Assembly: GCF_001042635.1 (NCBI RefSeq)
Contig: NZ_AP012331.1
Coordinates: 2,170,001-2,234,000 of the forward strand
DNA: 64,000 nucleotides
Direction of reading: 5' to 3'
DNA from: Bifidobacterium scardovii JCM 12489 = DSM 13734
Lineage (GTDB): Bacteria > Actinomycetota > Actinomycetes > Actinomycetales > Bifidobacteriaceae
The translations under genes and the position numbers were made by a program. Below are positions 53,766 to 62,746 of the stretch, piece by piece. Numbering within the stretch: the stretch's first letter is position 1; every line of letters starts with the position of its first letter. Under the pieces are notes generated by a model that was not told the origin of the DNA, ran no database searches, and worked only from the letters and a program-made list of their open reading frames with translations.

Positions 53766-55244
53766 ATGAGTGAGAGCACCGAGAACAATGCAACCGTCGT
53801 CGGCAACGTGGTCCAGGCCGATGCCGACCACCCCATCATCGATATCGCCTCCTGGCGTCAGGCCCCGAATCCGCCGGCGCGGGAGCGGGCCGGCCTCGCC
53901 CTGCGCAAGACGGTGCCGCTGACCAGCCACGCGCTGTGGCAGGTGCGCGAGAACCGGCGCGACGTGATCGGCCTGTTGGAGGAGCAGTCGAGCCAGCGCG
54001 TGCAGGAGCTGATCCCGCTGCGCTACCAGCGCATGAGCGTATCGGCGTTCACCTTCTACCGCGGCACCGCGCTGATCATGGCGAACGATCTGGCGCGCAC
54101 CCCGGTCACCGGCATCCCGGTGCAGGCCGTCGGCGACGCGCATATCGGCAATTTCGGCATGTTCCGTTCCCCGTCCAACCGCCTCGTGTTCGACATCAAC
54201 GATTTCGACGAGACGCTCACCGGCCCCTGGGAGTGGGACATCAAGCGACTGGCCGCGTCGGTCGAGATCTGCGGGCGCGCGAACGGCATCCGCAAATGGG
54301 ACCGCCGGGCGGCGGTGAAGCGCTGCGTGCACTCCTACCGCGACCATCTCAAGCAGTTCTCGCAGATGGACTATCTGGACGCATGGTACGACCACATCGA
54401 CGTGGAGGCCGCGCTCGACCATTACGAGCGCACGGTGAACGGACAGCGCAACCTCACGCTGCGCGAGGCGGCGCGGCGCGCGACGCTGAAGGATTCGGAC
54501 CGCGCGGCCGCCAAGCTCACGTACCGCGACGGCGACCGGCTGCGCTTCCGGTCCAAGCCGCCGGCACTGACGCCGATCAACGAGCTGCACAGCTACGCCG
54601 ATCTCGAGGCCCTGCAGGGCCGCCTCGAGGCGCTGTTCAACAGCTACCGCCACAGCCTGTACGAGGACCGCCGCCATGTGCTGAGCCACTATACCTACCA
54701 CGACACCGCGCGCAAGGTGGTCGGCGTCGGTTCGGTCGGCACGCGCGCATGGGTGTCGATCCTGACCGGCCGCGACATCGACGACCCGCTGATGCTGCAG
54801 ATGAAGGAGGCCAATGATTCGGTGCTCGAGCGCTTCGTGGGCCGCTCCCCCTATGCCACGCACGGCGAGCGCGTGGTGCAGGGGCAGAAGCTGATCCAGT
54901 CGACCGCCGACGTGCTGCTCGGCTGGTCGAGCTTCCTCGCCGAGGACGGCAAGCCGCGCGACTACTACGTGCGCCAGTTCTGGAACGGCAAGGGATCGAT
55001 CGACATCGAGCATCTCAACGATCTGGCGCTCAACGATCTCGGCCGCCTGTGCGCGCGCTGCCTGGCGCACGCCCACGCGCGCACGGGCGACCGCGTCGCC
55101 ATCGCCTCGTACGTCGGCGACACCGAGGAGTTCGACGAGGCCATCGCCTCGTTCGCGGCCGCCTACGCGGACCAGAACGACGCGGATTACGCGGTGTTCA
55201 AGCAGCTCATCGACTCCGGCGAGCTGCCCTGCGCGTCGCTATAG
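53766..55244 (+). CDS. DUF2252 family protein
   Basis: 492 aa DUF2252 protein, a family related to aminoglycoside-phosphotransferase-like kinases. The family-typical blocks are present: LIPLRYQRMSVSAFTFYRGTA, VGDAHIGNFGMF (corresponds to the kinase catalytic loop, D and N), FDINDFDETLTGPWEWDIKR and a C-terminal YYVRQFWNGKGSIDIE. The HIGNF...FDINDFD pair looks like a Mg/ATP site. Substrate and physiological role are unknown. AAGG precedes the ATG by about 9 bp. Monocistronic as far as can be seen. Confidence 0.85.
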   Translation: MSESTENNATVVGNVVQADADHPIIDIASWRQAPNPPARERAGLALRKTVPLTSHALWQVRENRRDVIGLLEEQSSQRVQELIPLRYQRMSVSAFTFYRGTALIMANDLARTPVTGIPVQAVGDAHIGNFGMFRSPSNRLVFDINDFDETLTGPWEWDIKRLAASVEICGRANGIRKWDRRAAVKRCVHSYRDHLKQFSQMDYLDAWYDHIDVEAALDHYERTVNGQRNLTLREAARRATLKDSDRAAAKLTYRDGDRLRFRSKPPALTPINELHSYADLEALQGRLEALFNSYRHSLYEDRRHVLSHYTYHDTARKVVGVGSVGTRAWVSILTGRDIDDPLMLQMKEANDSVLERFVGRSPYATHGERVVQGQKLIQSTADVLLGWSSFLAEDGKPRDYYVRQFWNGKGSIDIEHLNDLALNDLGRLCARCLAHAHARTGDRVAIASYVGDTEEFDEAIASFAAAYADQNDADYAVFKQLIDSGELPCASL

Positions 55245-55309
55245 CCGCGGCGAAGGGCACGGCGGGCCGCACCGCCGCGTCCTATCGCGATCATGCGCGT
55301 GATTATTCA

Positions 55310-55416
55310 CGCCCCCGCTGGATGGGCAGTCCAGTGGACTGCCCATAGCAGTGCGCGAAGCGCACGTCGCATATAACGTCGGGGGCTGGCGGCGAAGCCG
55401 ACTGGGGGTGGTCGGA
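55310..55416. repeat. Nested palindromic element between convergent genes (copy e)
   Basis: Begins with GCCCCCGCTGG, contains a GGGCAGTCCAGTGGACTGCCC palindrome (split by 1 bp) and GTGCGCGAAGCGCAC, and ends with a 23-bp stretch (GAAGCCGACTGGGGGTGGTCGGA without the first bases) identical to the end of copy b near 31185-31207. Outer CCCCC and GGGGG can pair. Lies between the DUF2252 gene and hisA, which face each other. Confidence 0.75.
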
Positions 55417-55467
55417 CGGAACGCCAAGCATCCGGTCATCCTCGGGCTTACACACCGCCCATCACCG

Positions 55468-56193
55468 TCACTTGGCGGTTTCGAGCGCCTCTTCCAGGGT
55501 GAAGGCCCGCGCGTACAGCGACTTGCCGAGGATCGCGGAGTCGACGCCGAGTCCGGCGAGCGCCTTGATGGCGGTCAGGTCGGCGAGCTTGCTGATGCCG
55601 CCCGACGCGGTGACCTTGGCGTCGGTGCGCTCGGCCACCTCGCGCAGCAGATCGATGTTCGGACCGGCCATCATGCCGTCGCGGGTCACGTCGGTGACCA
55701 CGTACCGCGAGCATCCGACCGAGTCGAGGAACGCCATCGTCTCGAACAGGTCGCCGCCCTCCTTGACCCAGCCGCGGGCGGCGAGCGTGTGCCCGCGCAC
55801 GTCGAGGCCGACGGCCACGCGGTCGCCGTACTTCGCGATCGCGGAGGCGGTCCAGTCCGGGTTCTCCAGCGCGGCGGTGCCGATGTTCACGCGTGCGGCG
55901 CCCGCGTCGAGCGCGGCGTCGAGCGACGCGTCGTCGCGCACGCCGCCGCTCATCTCGATGTTGACCTTGTCGCCGAGCTCCCGCACGATCTCGCGCAGCT
56001 GGGCGCGGTTGTCCCCCGTGCCGAACGCGGCGTCGAGGTCGACCAGATGGATCCACTCGGCACCCGCGTCGACCCAGGTTCGGGCGGCCTCCAGCGGCGA
56101 GCCGTAGTCGGTCTCGGAGCCGGATTCGCCCTGACGCAGGCGCACGGCCTTGCCGTCGCGCACGTCGACGGCCGGCAGCAGTGTAAGGGACAT
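55468..56193 (-). CDS. hisA: Phosphoribosyl isomerase HisA/PriA
   Basis: 241 aa TIM barrel that isomerises ProFAR to PRFAR in histidine synthesis. The N-terminal [18 protein letters not shown] and the [11 protein letters not shown] loop follow actinobacterial PriA, which can also do the TrpF reaction in tryptophan synthesis; whether this copy does cannot be told from sequence. Catalytic Asp residues are in AVDVRDG and VTDVTRDGM. Start at ATG 56193 with AAAGGTGA upstream. Last gene of the his operon, about 160 bp after hisH. Confidence 0.93.
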   Translation of the reverse strand: MSLTLLPAVDVRDGKAVRLRQGESGSETDYGSPLEAARTWVDAGAEWIHLVDLDAAFGTGDNRAQLREIVRELGDKVNIEMSGGVRDDASLDAALDAGAARVNIGTAALENPDWTASAIAKYGDRVAVGLDVRGHTLAARGWVKEGGDLFETMAFLDSVGCSRYVVTDVTRDGMMAGPNIDLLREVAERTDAKVTASGGISKLADLTAIKALAGLGVDSAILGKSLYARAFTLEEALETAK

Positions 56194-56293
56194 ATCTTCA
56201 CCTTTCCTATTCACGCCCCCCCTGCACGGGCGGGCGACTTTCGATGCGGCCGCGCATCCGTGCCCGCGGGCGGGCGGATGGCGGCCATGCCTC

Positions 56294-56363
56294 GATCAGA
56301 ACATCTCGATCAGAACGTCGCGGTCAGAACGTCGCGGTCAGAACGTCGCGGTCAGAACGTCGC
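56294..56363. repeat. 14-bp tandem array across the hisH stop codon
   Basis: Five head-to-tail 14-bp units. The three nearest hisH are identical (GGTCAGAACGTCGC); the next is GATCAGAACGTCGC and the last GATCAGAACATCTC. The first unit contains the hisH stop codon (TGA at 56354-56352) and the last two sense codons, so the array arose by copying the gene end outwards. Possible slippage site. Confidence 0.9.
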
Positions 56364-56999
56364 GACCCAGTTCTTCAGCAGCCGGGCGCCGGCTTCGGCG
56401 GACTTCTCCGGGTGGAACTGGGTGGCCGACAACGGGCCGCGCTCATAGGCGGCTACGAACCGGCTGCGCCCGTATTCGCACCAGGTCACGCGCTCCGGCG
56501 CATCGCCGAAGTCGATCTGCATGGCGCTCAGGTCGGCGGAGCGCACGCCCATCGCCGCATAGGAGTGGACGAAGTAGAAACGCTCGTTCGCCACGCCGTC
56601 CAGCAGCACCGAATCGGCCGGGGCCTCGACGGTGTTCCATCCCATGTGCGGCACCACGTCGGCATCCAGCAGATCGACGCTGCCGCCGATCAGCCCGAGG
56701 CCGGCGGCCTCCTGGCCGCGTTCGAGCCCTTTCTCGAACATGATCTGCTGGCCGACGCACACGCCGAGCACCGGGCGCCCAGCGCGCAGGCGGTCGTACA
56801 CCACGCGGTCGCCGGACACCTCCTTCAGCCCGCGCATGCACGCCGCAAACGCGCCGACGCCCGGCACGACCAGACCGTCCGCCTCCAGCGCCGCGCGATA
56901 ATCGGACGTCAACGTCACGTCGAGACCGAGGTTGGCCAACGCGCGCACCATGGACCGCACATTGCCGAACCCGTAGTCGAACACCACCACCGATGTCAT
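56352..56999 (-). CDS. hisH: Imidazole glycerol phosphate synthase glutaminase subunit
   Basis: 215 aa class I glutaminase that feeds ammonia to HisF. Nucleophile C81 in LGVCVGQQ, with the His/Glu of the triad in ATQFHPEKS near the C-terminus. HisF, its required partner, is not in this window. The usual GVCLG motif reads GVCVG. The stop codon lies within a 14-bp tandem array. Confidence 0.95.
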   Translation of the reverse strand: MTSVVVFDYGFGNVRSMVRALANLGLDVTLTSDYRAALEADGLVVPGVGAFAACMRGLKEVSGDRVVYDRLRAGRPVLGVCVGQQIMFEKGLERGQEAAGLGLIGGSVDLLDADVVPHMGWNTVEAPADSVLLDGVANERFYFVHSYAAMGVRSADLSAMQIDFGDAPERVTWCEYGRSRFVAAYERGPLSATQFHPEKSAEAGARLLKNWVATF

Positions 57000-57056
57000 C
57001 GTTTTGCTCCTTGATTGTCGTGGGCGCGCCGTCGGCGGCGCCCGGCGGACCCGCCG

Positions 57057-57776
57057 CTACTGGATGCTGGAACCGCCCCGCCCGAACCGCGTGTGCTCGG
57101 CGATGACCTGCATCGCCTGGTCGTGGTCGAGGCTCGACGAGGCGATGCTCGCCGTGCCCTGATCCGCCAGACCGTTCATCGTGGTGATGCCCAGCATGAG
57201 GTCCTCCACGAACGGCGCGGTGGCGCTGAACAGCACCGGCGGGGCGAAGGTCTGCCCCGGATCGCCCATCATGTACAGCGTGGCCTCCAGCTTGTCGGCG
57301 CGGTTGACCGCGAGGATCACGGACATGCCGCTGACCACGGTGGTCAGATCCTTGGCGGCTGCTTCTGGGCCGTCGCCGTCGAGGTTGCGCAGCACCGCGA
57401 CGGCCCCCTCCTGGGAGTCGATGCAGTCGGCGGAGATGTCGGACAGCTGGCAGAACGCGGCGAGCAGCCGGGCCGACGTCAGCCGGGTGATGATCACCGC
57501 GACCTTCGCCTTGTTGCCGAGCAGGCCGGCCAGCTCGTCCTCGAACCCCGACGAGACGGACGAGGCGTCCGCATCGCCGTGCCCGTCGGCATCGGCGGCG
57601 GAACCGGAACCGGAGTCGTCAGCCGACTTGCCATCCTCACCGCCGGGCTCGTCGCCGGACTCCTGGAACTCCTTTTCGAATCCCGCCAGGGCGGCCTCCA
57701 GCTCCTCGTCGCTGAACGAGGCGCCATCCGGGTCGGACTGGTCCTTGAACCGATCGTCGAACGGATCGTCACTCAT
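57057..57776 (-). CDS. Unknown protein in his operon, acidic N-terminus
   Basis: 239 aa. Residues 1 to about 80 are acidic and low in complexity (DPFDDRFKDQSDPDG, GSGSAADADGHGDAD). The remaining 160 residues look like a folded alpha/beta domain: KAKVAVIITRLTSARLLAAF, DISADCIDSQEGAVAVLRNL, VVSGMSVILAVNRADKLEAT and TFAPPVLFSATAPFVEDLML. I recognise no family. Its ATG overlaps the hisB stop by 4 bp, so it is translationally coupled and always made with the His enzymes. No signal peptide or membrane helix is apparent. Confidence 0.8.
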   Translation of the reverse strand: MSDDPFDDRFKDQSDPDGASFSDEELEAALAGFEKEFQESGDEPGGEDGKSADDSGSGSAADADGHGDADASSVSSGFEDELAGLLGNKAKVAVIITRLTSARLLAAFCQLSDISADCIDSQEGAVAVLRNLDGDGPEAAAKDLTTVVSGMSVILAVNRADKLEATLYMMGDPGQTFAPPVLFSATAPFVEDLMLGITTMNGLADQGTASIASSSLDHDQAMQVIAEHTRFGRGGSSIQ

Positions 57777-58378
57777 CACAGCGCGCCCTTCGTGCTCGGG
57801 ATCAGGCCGGCGATGCGCGGGTCGGGCTCGACCGCAAAGCGCAGCGCGCGGGCCAGCGCCTTGAATTCGGCCTCGGCGATGTGGTGGGGATCGCGGCCGG
57901 CAAGCACCTGCATATGCAGGCAGATGTCGGCGTGCAGCGCGATCGACTCCATGACGTGCCGCACGAGCGAGCCGGTGAAGTGCCCGCCCATCATGCAGTA
58001 CTCGAAGCCGGCGGGTTCGCCGGAGCACACGCAGTAGGGGCGGCCGGAGATGTCGACCACGGCCTTGGCGAGCGCCTCGTCGAGCGGCACGGTCGCATCG
58101 GCGAAGCGGCGGATGCCGCGCTTGTCGCCGAGCGCCTGCTTCAGGGCCTCGCCGAACACGATGGCCGTGTCCTCGACGGTGTGGTGCACGTCGATGTCGG
58201 TGTCGCCGTGCGCCTTGATGCTCAGGTCGATGAGCGAATGCTTGCCGAGCGCGTTCATCATATGGTTGTAGAACGGCACGGACGTATCGATGTCGGTCTG
58301 CCCGGTGCCGTCAAGATCGAGGCTCAGTTCGATGTGCGATTCGCTGGTTTCGCGGATGATATGCGCGGTGCGTGCCAT
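57776..58378 (-). CDS. hisB: Imidazoleglycerol-phosphate dehydratase
   Basis: 200 aa monofunctional HisB dehydratase (IGP to imidazole-acetol phosphate), without the phosphatase domain found in E. coli HisB. Metal-binding His clusters: [13 protein letters not shown] and a second, [48 protein letters not shown] is typical. Start at ATG 58378 (MARTAHII). The stop overlaps the next start (ATGA). Confidence 0.96.
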   Translation of the reverse strand: MARTAHIIRETSESHIELSLDLDGTGQTDIDTSVPFYNHMMNALGKHSLIDLSIKAHGDTDIDVHHTVEDTAIVFGEALKQALGDKRGIRRFADATVPLDEALAKAVVDISGRPYCVCSGEPAGFEYCMMGGHFTGSLVRHVMESIALHADICLHMQVLAGRDPHHIAEAEFKALARALRFAVEPDPRIAGLIPSTKGAL

Positions 58379-58465
58379 GTCATCTCTCCCTTCACGTTGG
58401 TTCCGGCCGTTCCCGGCCGGCATTGCCGATGATACCCGGCTGTCGATACCCGTATTGGCGGTTGG

Positions 58466-59641
58466 CTACTCGGCTTCGACGGCGCGCATCGCCTCGACGA
58501 GCGCCTCGCGGAAGCGGGCCATCTCGTCGTCGGTGCCCATGCACACGCGCAGCCATCCGTCGGGCCCGACCACGCGGATCAGGACGCCGCGCTTGAGCAG
58601 CTCGTCGAAGATGCGGTCGCGCTTGTCGAAGTGCCCGCCGAACAGCAGAAAGTTCGATGCGGACTCGGCCACGGCGAGCGGCTGGCCCTTGTAGGTCTGC
58701 GTCGCGAGCCAGTTCGCGGTCTGCTCGCGGATCTCTCGCAGATGGGCGACGCGGCTCAGCTGTTCGTCGGTGTGCTCGAACGCGGCGAGCGCTGCGGCCT
58801 GCGTGACGGCGGACAGGTGGTAGGGCATACGCACGATGCGCACGCAGTCGATGATGCCCTTGGACGCGGCGAGATAGCCGACGCGCGCGCCGGCGAAGGC
58901 GAAGGCCTTGCTCATGGTGCGGCTGACGGCGAGGTTCGGGTGCTTGCCGATCAGTTCGAGCGCGCTGGGCGTGCCCGGGTTGCGGAATTCGACGTACGCC
59001 TCGTCCACGACGACCACGGGGTGCACGCCTTCGGCGGCGCCGGCCACCTCGGCGGTGTCGCACACGTCGAGGATGCGCTCGAGGTCGGCCTGGGGCAGCG
59101 GGGTGCCGGTCGGGTTGTTCGGGCTGGTGAGGACCACCATGCTCGGCTTGATCTCATGGATCGCGGCGATGGCGGCATCCGCGTCGAGCGTGAAGTCGGC
59201 GTTGCGGTGGGCGAGCTTCCATCCGGTGAAGGTGTCGCGCGCGTACTCGGGGTACATGGAGTACGTCGGGTCGCAGCCGAGCGCGGTGCGGCCCGGGCCG
59301 CCGAACGCCTGGAACAGCTGGAGCATGATCTCGTTGGAGCCGTTCGCGCCCCACAGCTGGTCGACGACGAGGCGCACGCCGGACTCGCGGGCCAGATAAT
59401 CGCTGAACGCGTGGCGCAGGGCGATGTGCTCGCGGTCGGGGTAACGGTTGAGGGTCGGCGCGATCTCGCCGACGCGGCGGGCGATCGTCGCGCAGACCGC
59501 CGGGTCTGGCGCATACGGATTCTCGTTGACGTTCAGGCATACTGGCACGTCGAGCTGCGGGGCGCCGTACGGCTCCTCGCCGATCAGGTCGTTGCGCAGC
59601 GGCAGGGTGGCCGGGATCGCGTTGCTGGTGTTCTCGCTCAT
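58466..59641 (-). CDS. hisC: Histidinol-phosphate aminotransferase
   Basis: 391 aa PLP enzyme that transaminates imidazole-acetol phosphate. N-terminal LNVNENPYAPDPAV, the substrate region TSPNNPTGTPLP, VVVDEAYVEF (PLP-interacting Asp/Tyr) and the Schiff-base Lys in SRTMSKAFAFAGARVGY are present. Start at ATG 59641. About 150 bp after hisD. Confidence 0.95.
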   Translation of the reverse strand: MSENTSNAIPATLPLRNDLIGEEPYGAPQLDVPVCLNVNENPYAPDPAVCATIARRVGEIAPTLNRYPDREHIALRHAFSDYLARESGVRLVVDQLWGANGSNEIMLQLFQAFGGPGRTALGCDPTYSMYPEYARDTFTGWKLAHRNADFTLDADAAIAAIHEIKPSMVVLTSPNNPTGTPLPQADLERILDVCDTAEVAGAAEGVHPVVVVDEAYVEFRNPGTPSALELIGKHPNLAVSRTMSKAFAFAGARVGYLAASKGIIDCVRIVRMPYHLSAVTQAAALAAFEHTDEQLSRVAHLREIREQTANWLATQTYKGQPLAVAESASNFLLFGGHFDKRDRIFDELLKRGVLIRVVGPDGWLRVCMGTDDEMARFREALVEAMRAVEAE

Positions 59642-59791
59642 TGCTCTTACAGTCTCTTTCCTGCCCCGCTGGAGGGGCTGTCATACGACGACATGACCGG
59701 GGCGGCCGCGGGCGGACCCGCATGCCGCCCCGGTCCATCAGCGCCGGAACGCTTCCGCCGGCGAAAGCGGCGGAAGCCGAACCGCGGCGGC

Positions 59792-61189
59792 CTAGCGCAG
59801 ACCGGCCTCCTTCTCCTGCTCGCGCAGCGTGTCCTTGTCATACGGATCCTTGACGAAGCGGGACAGCACGCATTCGCCGTGGGCCGGCAGGTCCTCGGAG
59901 ACGGCGAAGGCGTTGATGCGCGCCGCAAGCGCCTTGAGGCCCTCCTCGTCGTATTCGATGACCTCGACCGGCTTCATGAAGGTGTGCACGCCCAGGCCAG
60001 CGGCGAAGCGCGCGGTGCCGCCGGTGGGCAGCACGTGGTTGGAGCCGGACATGTAGTCGCCCAGCGGCACCGGGGAGTACGGGCCGCGGAAGATGGCGCC
60101 GGCGTTCTTGATGCGCTTGACCACGGCGTCAGCGTCGGCGGTCTGGATCTCGAGGTGTTCGGCGGCGTAGGCGTTGGCCGCATCGATGGACTGGTCGAGG
60201 CCGTCGGTCAGCACGATGGCGGACTGGGTGCCGGACAGCGAGGTGTGCACGCGCTCGGCGTGCTCGGTCCTCGGCACGCGGTAGTTGAGGTTCTCCTGCA
60301 CCTTGTCGGCGATCTCGGTCGAGTCGGTGAACAGCACGGAGCCGGCGAGCTCGTCGTGCTCGGCCTGGCCGATCAGATCGGCAGCGAGCAGGCTCGGGTC
60401 GGCGGTCTCGTCGGCGATGATGCCGATCTCGGTGGGGCCGGCGACCGCGTCGATGCCGACGAACGCGGAGACGAGCGACTTGGCGGTGGCCACGAAGATG
60501 TTGCCCGGGCCGGTGATCTTGTCGACCGGATCGCATAGCACGTCGCCGTCCTGCGGATCGGAACCCTTGGCGCCGTAGGCGAACATGGCGATGGCCTGGG
60601 CGCCGCCGACCGCGTACACCTCGGTGACGCCGAGGATGGCGCAGGTGGCGAGGATGGTCTTGTTGGGCAGGCCCTTGTCGTTGTCGCGGGCCGGCGGGGT
60701 GGCGATGGCGAGCGATTCGACGCCGGCGGCCTGCGCCGGCACGGCGTTCATGATCACGGACGACGGATAGACGGCCTTGCCGCCGGGCACGTACAGGCCG
60801 ACGCGCTGGATCGGGATCCAGCGCTCCGCGACGCGGGCGCCGGGCGCGAGATCGGTGTGGAAGTCCTTCGGCACCTGGTTGGCGGCGACGGCGCGGGCGC
60901 GGCGCACGGATTCCTCGATGGCGGAGCGCACCTCCGGGTCGAGCGTGGTCAGCGCGTCCTGGATCGCCTCGGCCGGCACGCGCAGGTGCTCGGGGCGCAC
61001 ATGGTCGAACTTCTCCTCGAAATCGCGCAGGGCCGCGGCGCCGCGCTCCTTGACGTCGTCGAGGATCGGACGCACCAGATCGGATGCCTCCGACGTGCCC
61101 ATTGCGGCGCGCGGCATCGCGGCCAGCAGCTCGGCACGGGACAAGTTCTTACCACGAAGGTCGATGATTCGCATGATGTTTTCGCTCAT
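59792..61189 (-). CDS. hisD: Histidinol dehydrogenase
   Basis: 465 aa zinc enzyme for the last two oxidation steps of histidine synthesis. GPTEIGIIADETADPSLLAADLIGQAEHDE contains the catalytic Glu/His and zinc-ligand region (in part: IGQAEHDE), and LPTGGTARFAAGLGVHTFMK the C-terminal substrate site (LGVHTF). First gene of the operon. The start is ATG 61189 (MSENIMRIIDL); ATG 61174 (MRIIDLRG) is also possible and nearer to the family start. Confidence 0.95.
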   Translation of the reverse strand: MSENIMRIIDLRGKNLSRAELLAAMPRAAMGTSEASDLVRPILDDVKERGAAALRDFEEKFDHVRPEHLRVPAEAIQDALTTLDPEVRSAIEESVRRARAVAANQVPKDFHTDLAPGARVAERWIPIQRVGLYVPGGKAVYPSSVIMNAVPAQAAGVESLAIATPPARDNDKGLPNKTILATCAILGVTEVYAVGGAQAIAMFAYGAKGSDPQDGDVLCDPVDKITGPGNIFVATAKSLVSAFVGIDAVAGPTEIGIIADETADPSLLAADLIGQAEHDELAGSVLFTDSTEIADKVQENLNYRVPRTEHAERVHTSLSGTQSAIVLTDGLDQSIDAANAYAAEHLEIQTADADAVVKRIKNAGAIFRGPYSPVPLGDYMSGSNHVLPTGGTARFAAGLGVHTFMKPVEVIEYDEEGLKALAARINAFAVSEDLPAHGECVLSRFVKDPYDKDTLREQEKEAGLR

Positions 61190-61200
61190 AAGCACCCATC

Positions 61201-61218
61201 GTAACAACGTATTGTCAC
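61201..61218. promoter_or_regulatory. Imperfect palindrome before hisD
   Basis: GTAACAACGTATTGTCAC: 14 of 18 positions are symmetric. It lies only 12 bp from the assumed hisD start, where binding would block transcription or translation. Candidate his operator; no His-codon leader peptide or T-box was seen upstream. Confidence 0.3.
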
Positions 61219-61418
61219 GAATCGGCAAGGAACGCCCGGATTCACCCGAATCGTGAGATATCGGGGCGCCCCTTGCACCCGTGCGAGGCGCAATATCGCA
61301 TGCGAAATATTACACAGCATCACGCGTGGTATTTCATATTGTGATCTTTTTCCGTGGCGCCGCCGCCAGCCTCCTATCCTTCCGGCATAGATCATTTCAA
61401 GAGAGAACAAGTGATCGT

Positions 61419-62468
61419 ATGGAACAAGTCAAGAAATTCGCCGATTGGCTCACCAAATGGTTCACGCTGATCGTGGTCGTGTGGGCCGTGTTCAACTACT
61501 TCGTGCCGCAGACCTCGCTGTGAGGCAAAAGCTACACCGGCTACCTGCTGGGCGTCGTGCTGTTCGGCATGGGCCTGACCCTGACGTTGGACGACTTCAA
61601 GCGCATTCTCACCCAGCCGCTCATGGTGATCGTCGGCACGGTCGCGCACTTCGTGATCATGCCGCTGATCGCCGTGGCCCTGTGCGCCATCTTCCACCTG
61701 TCCGGCCCGCTGGCCGTCGGCGTGATCCTCGTCGGGTGCTGCCCGTCCGGCACCTCCTCGCACGTGATGAGCTACCTGTCCCGCGGTGACGTCGCGCTGG
61801 ACGTGTCCATCGGCATCCTGTCCACGCTGTGCGCGCCGTTCATGATCCCGCTGCTTATGCAGCTGCTGGCGTCCCAGTACGTGACCGTTCCGGCGCAGTC
61901 CCTGTTCCTCAACGCCGTCAAGGTGGTGCTCTTCCCGATCGCGCTCGGCGTGGTCTGCCACATGATCTTCGGCAAGAAGATCGAAAAGGTCACCGTCGCG
62001 CTGCCGATCGTCTCCCAGGTCGCCATCCTGCTGATCATCGGCGTGGTCGTGGCCGCCAACGGCCCGAAGCTGTTCGCCGCCGCCTCCCTGATGGCCATCC
62101 CGGTGGTCATCCTGCACAACCTGTGCGGCTACGGACTGGGCTTCGGCTTCTCCAAGCTCATGTACAAGGTGTACCCGAAGGGCTTCAAGTACGCCCAGCA
62201 GAAGGCCATCACCTTCGAGGTCGGCATGCAGGACTCCGCTCTGGGCGCCACGCTGGCCCTGACCTCGTTCGCGGCCAACCCGCTGGCCGCCGTGCCGTCC
62301 ACCTTCTTCAGCGTGTGGCACAACATCTCCGGTTCGGTGCTGTCGAGCTGGTGGCGCAACCACGATGACAAGCACGCCATTGCCCACGATTCCGCCAATG
62401 GCGAGAAGGGCTCGGCCAAGCTCGCCGTGCCGTCCGTCGCCACGGTGGCCGCCGAAGCCACCGCCTGA
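61419..62468 (+). pseudogene. Bile acid:sodium symporter family gene interrupted by TGA
   Basis: A 350-codon frame of the BASS transporter family with one in-frame TGA at codon 35 (61521-61523), in VPQTSL-stop-GKSYTGYLLGVVLFGMGLTL. Related proteins often have Trp at or near this point, and a single G-to-A change from TGG would explain it. The frame continues perfectly with GCCPSGTSSHVMSYLSRGDVALD (family core, GTSSHVMSYL) and about nine membrane segments up to residue 349. A restart at GTG 61557 would lack the first helix. Role if functional: sodium-coupled import of bile acids or organic acids such as pantoate; substrate not determinable. Confidence 0.8.
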
Positions 62469-62485
62469 CCGGCTTTCGCCGATTC

Positions 62486-62523
62486 ACGGTTATATAACCG
62501 TTATACGGTTATATAACCGTTAT
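62486..62523. repeat. Two 19-bp direct repeats, each an AT-rich palindrome
   Basis: ACGGTTATATAACCGTTAT occurs twice, perfectly and back to back, 18 bp after the symporter stop. Each copy holds the palindrome CGGTTATATAACCG. Strikingly AT-rich for this genome. It lies before a strong terminator. Confidence 0.85.
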
Positions 62524-62526
62524 ATA

Positions 62527-62571
62527 GAAGGCTGCTGGATGATCTCATTCATCCAACAGCCTTCCTTTTAT
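62527..62571 (+). terminator. Terminator behind symporter gene
   Basis: GAAGGCTGCTGGATGA / TCATCCAACAGCCTTC, 16 bp with one mismatch and a 6-nt loop, followed by CTTTTATAT. Confidence 0.85.
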
Positions 62572-62576
62572 ATATG

Positions 62577-62746
62577 GGCGCCCCTCCCCGAGGGGAGCTG
62601 TCGGCGAAGCCGACTGAGGGGAGCGACCGACTCACCCTCCCGCCGGCGGGAGGCGCGGCGCAGCTGCAATGGCATTCGTGGCAGTCACTTTCGTTCGTTC
62701 ATCCTCCCGCTGGCGGGAGGTGGCGCGCAGCGCCGGAGGGTGGTCA
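62577..62746. repeat. Nested palindromic elements between convergent genes (copy f)
   Basis: First unit: CGCCCCTCCCCGAGGGGAGC followed by TGTCGGCGAAGCCGACTGAG-GGGAGC, identical over about 40 bp to part of copy b. Second unit: CACCCTCCCGCCGGCGGGAG ... CTCCCGCTGGCGGGAGGTGG then CGCGCAGCGCCGGAGGGTGG. The last bases overlap the stop codon of the sugar kinase gene. Confidence 0.75.
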
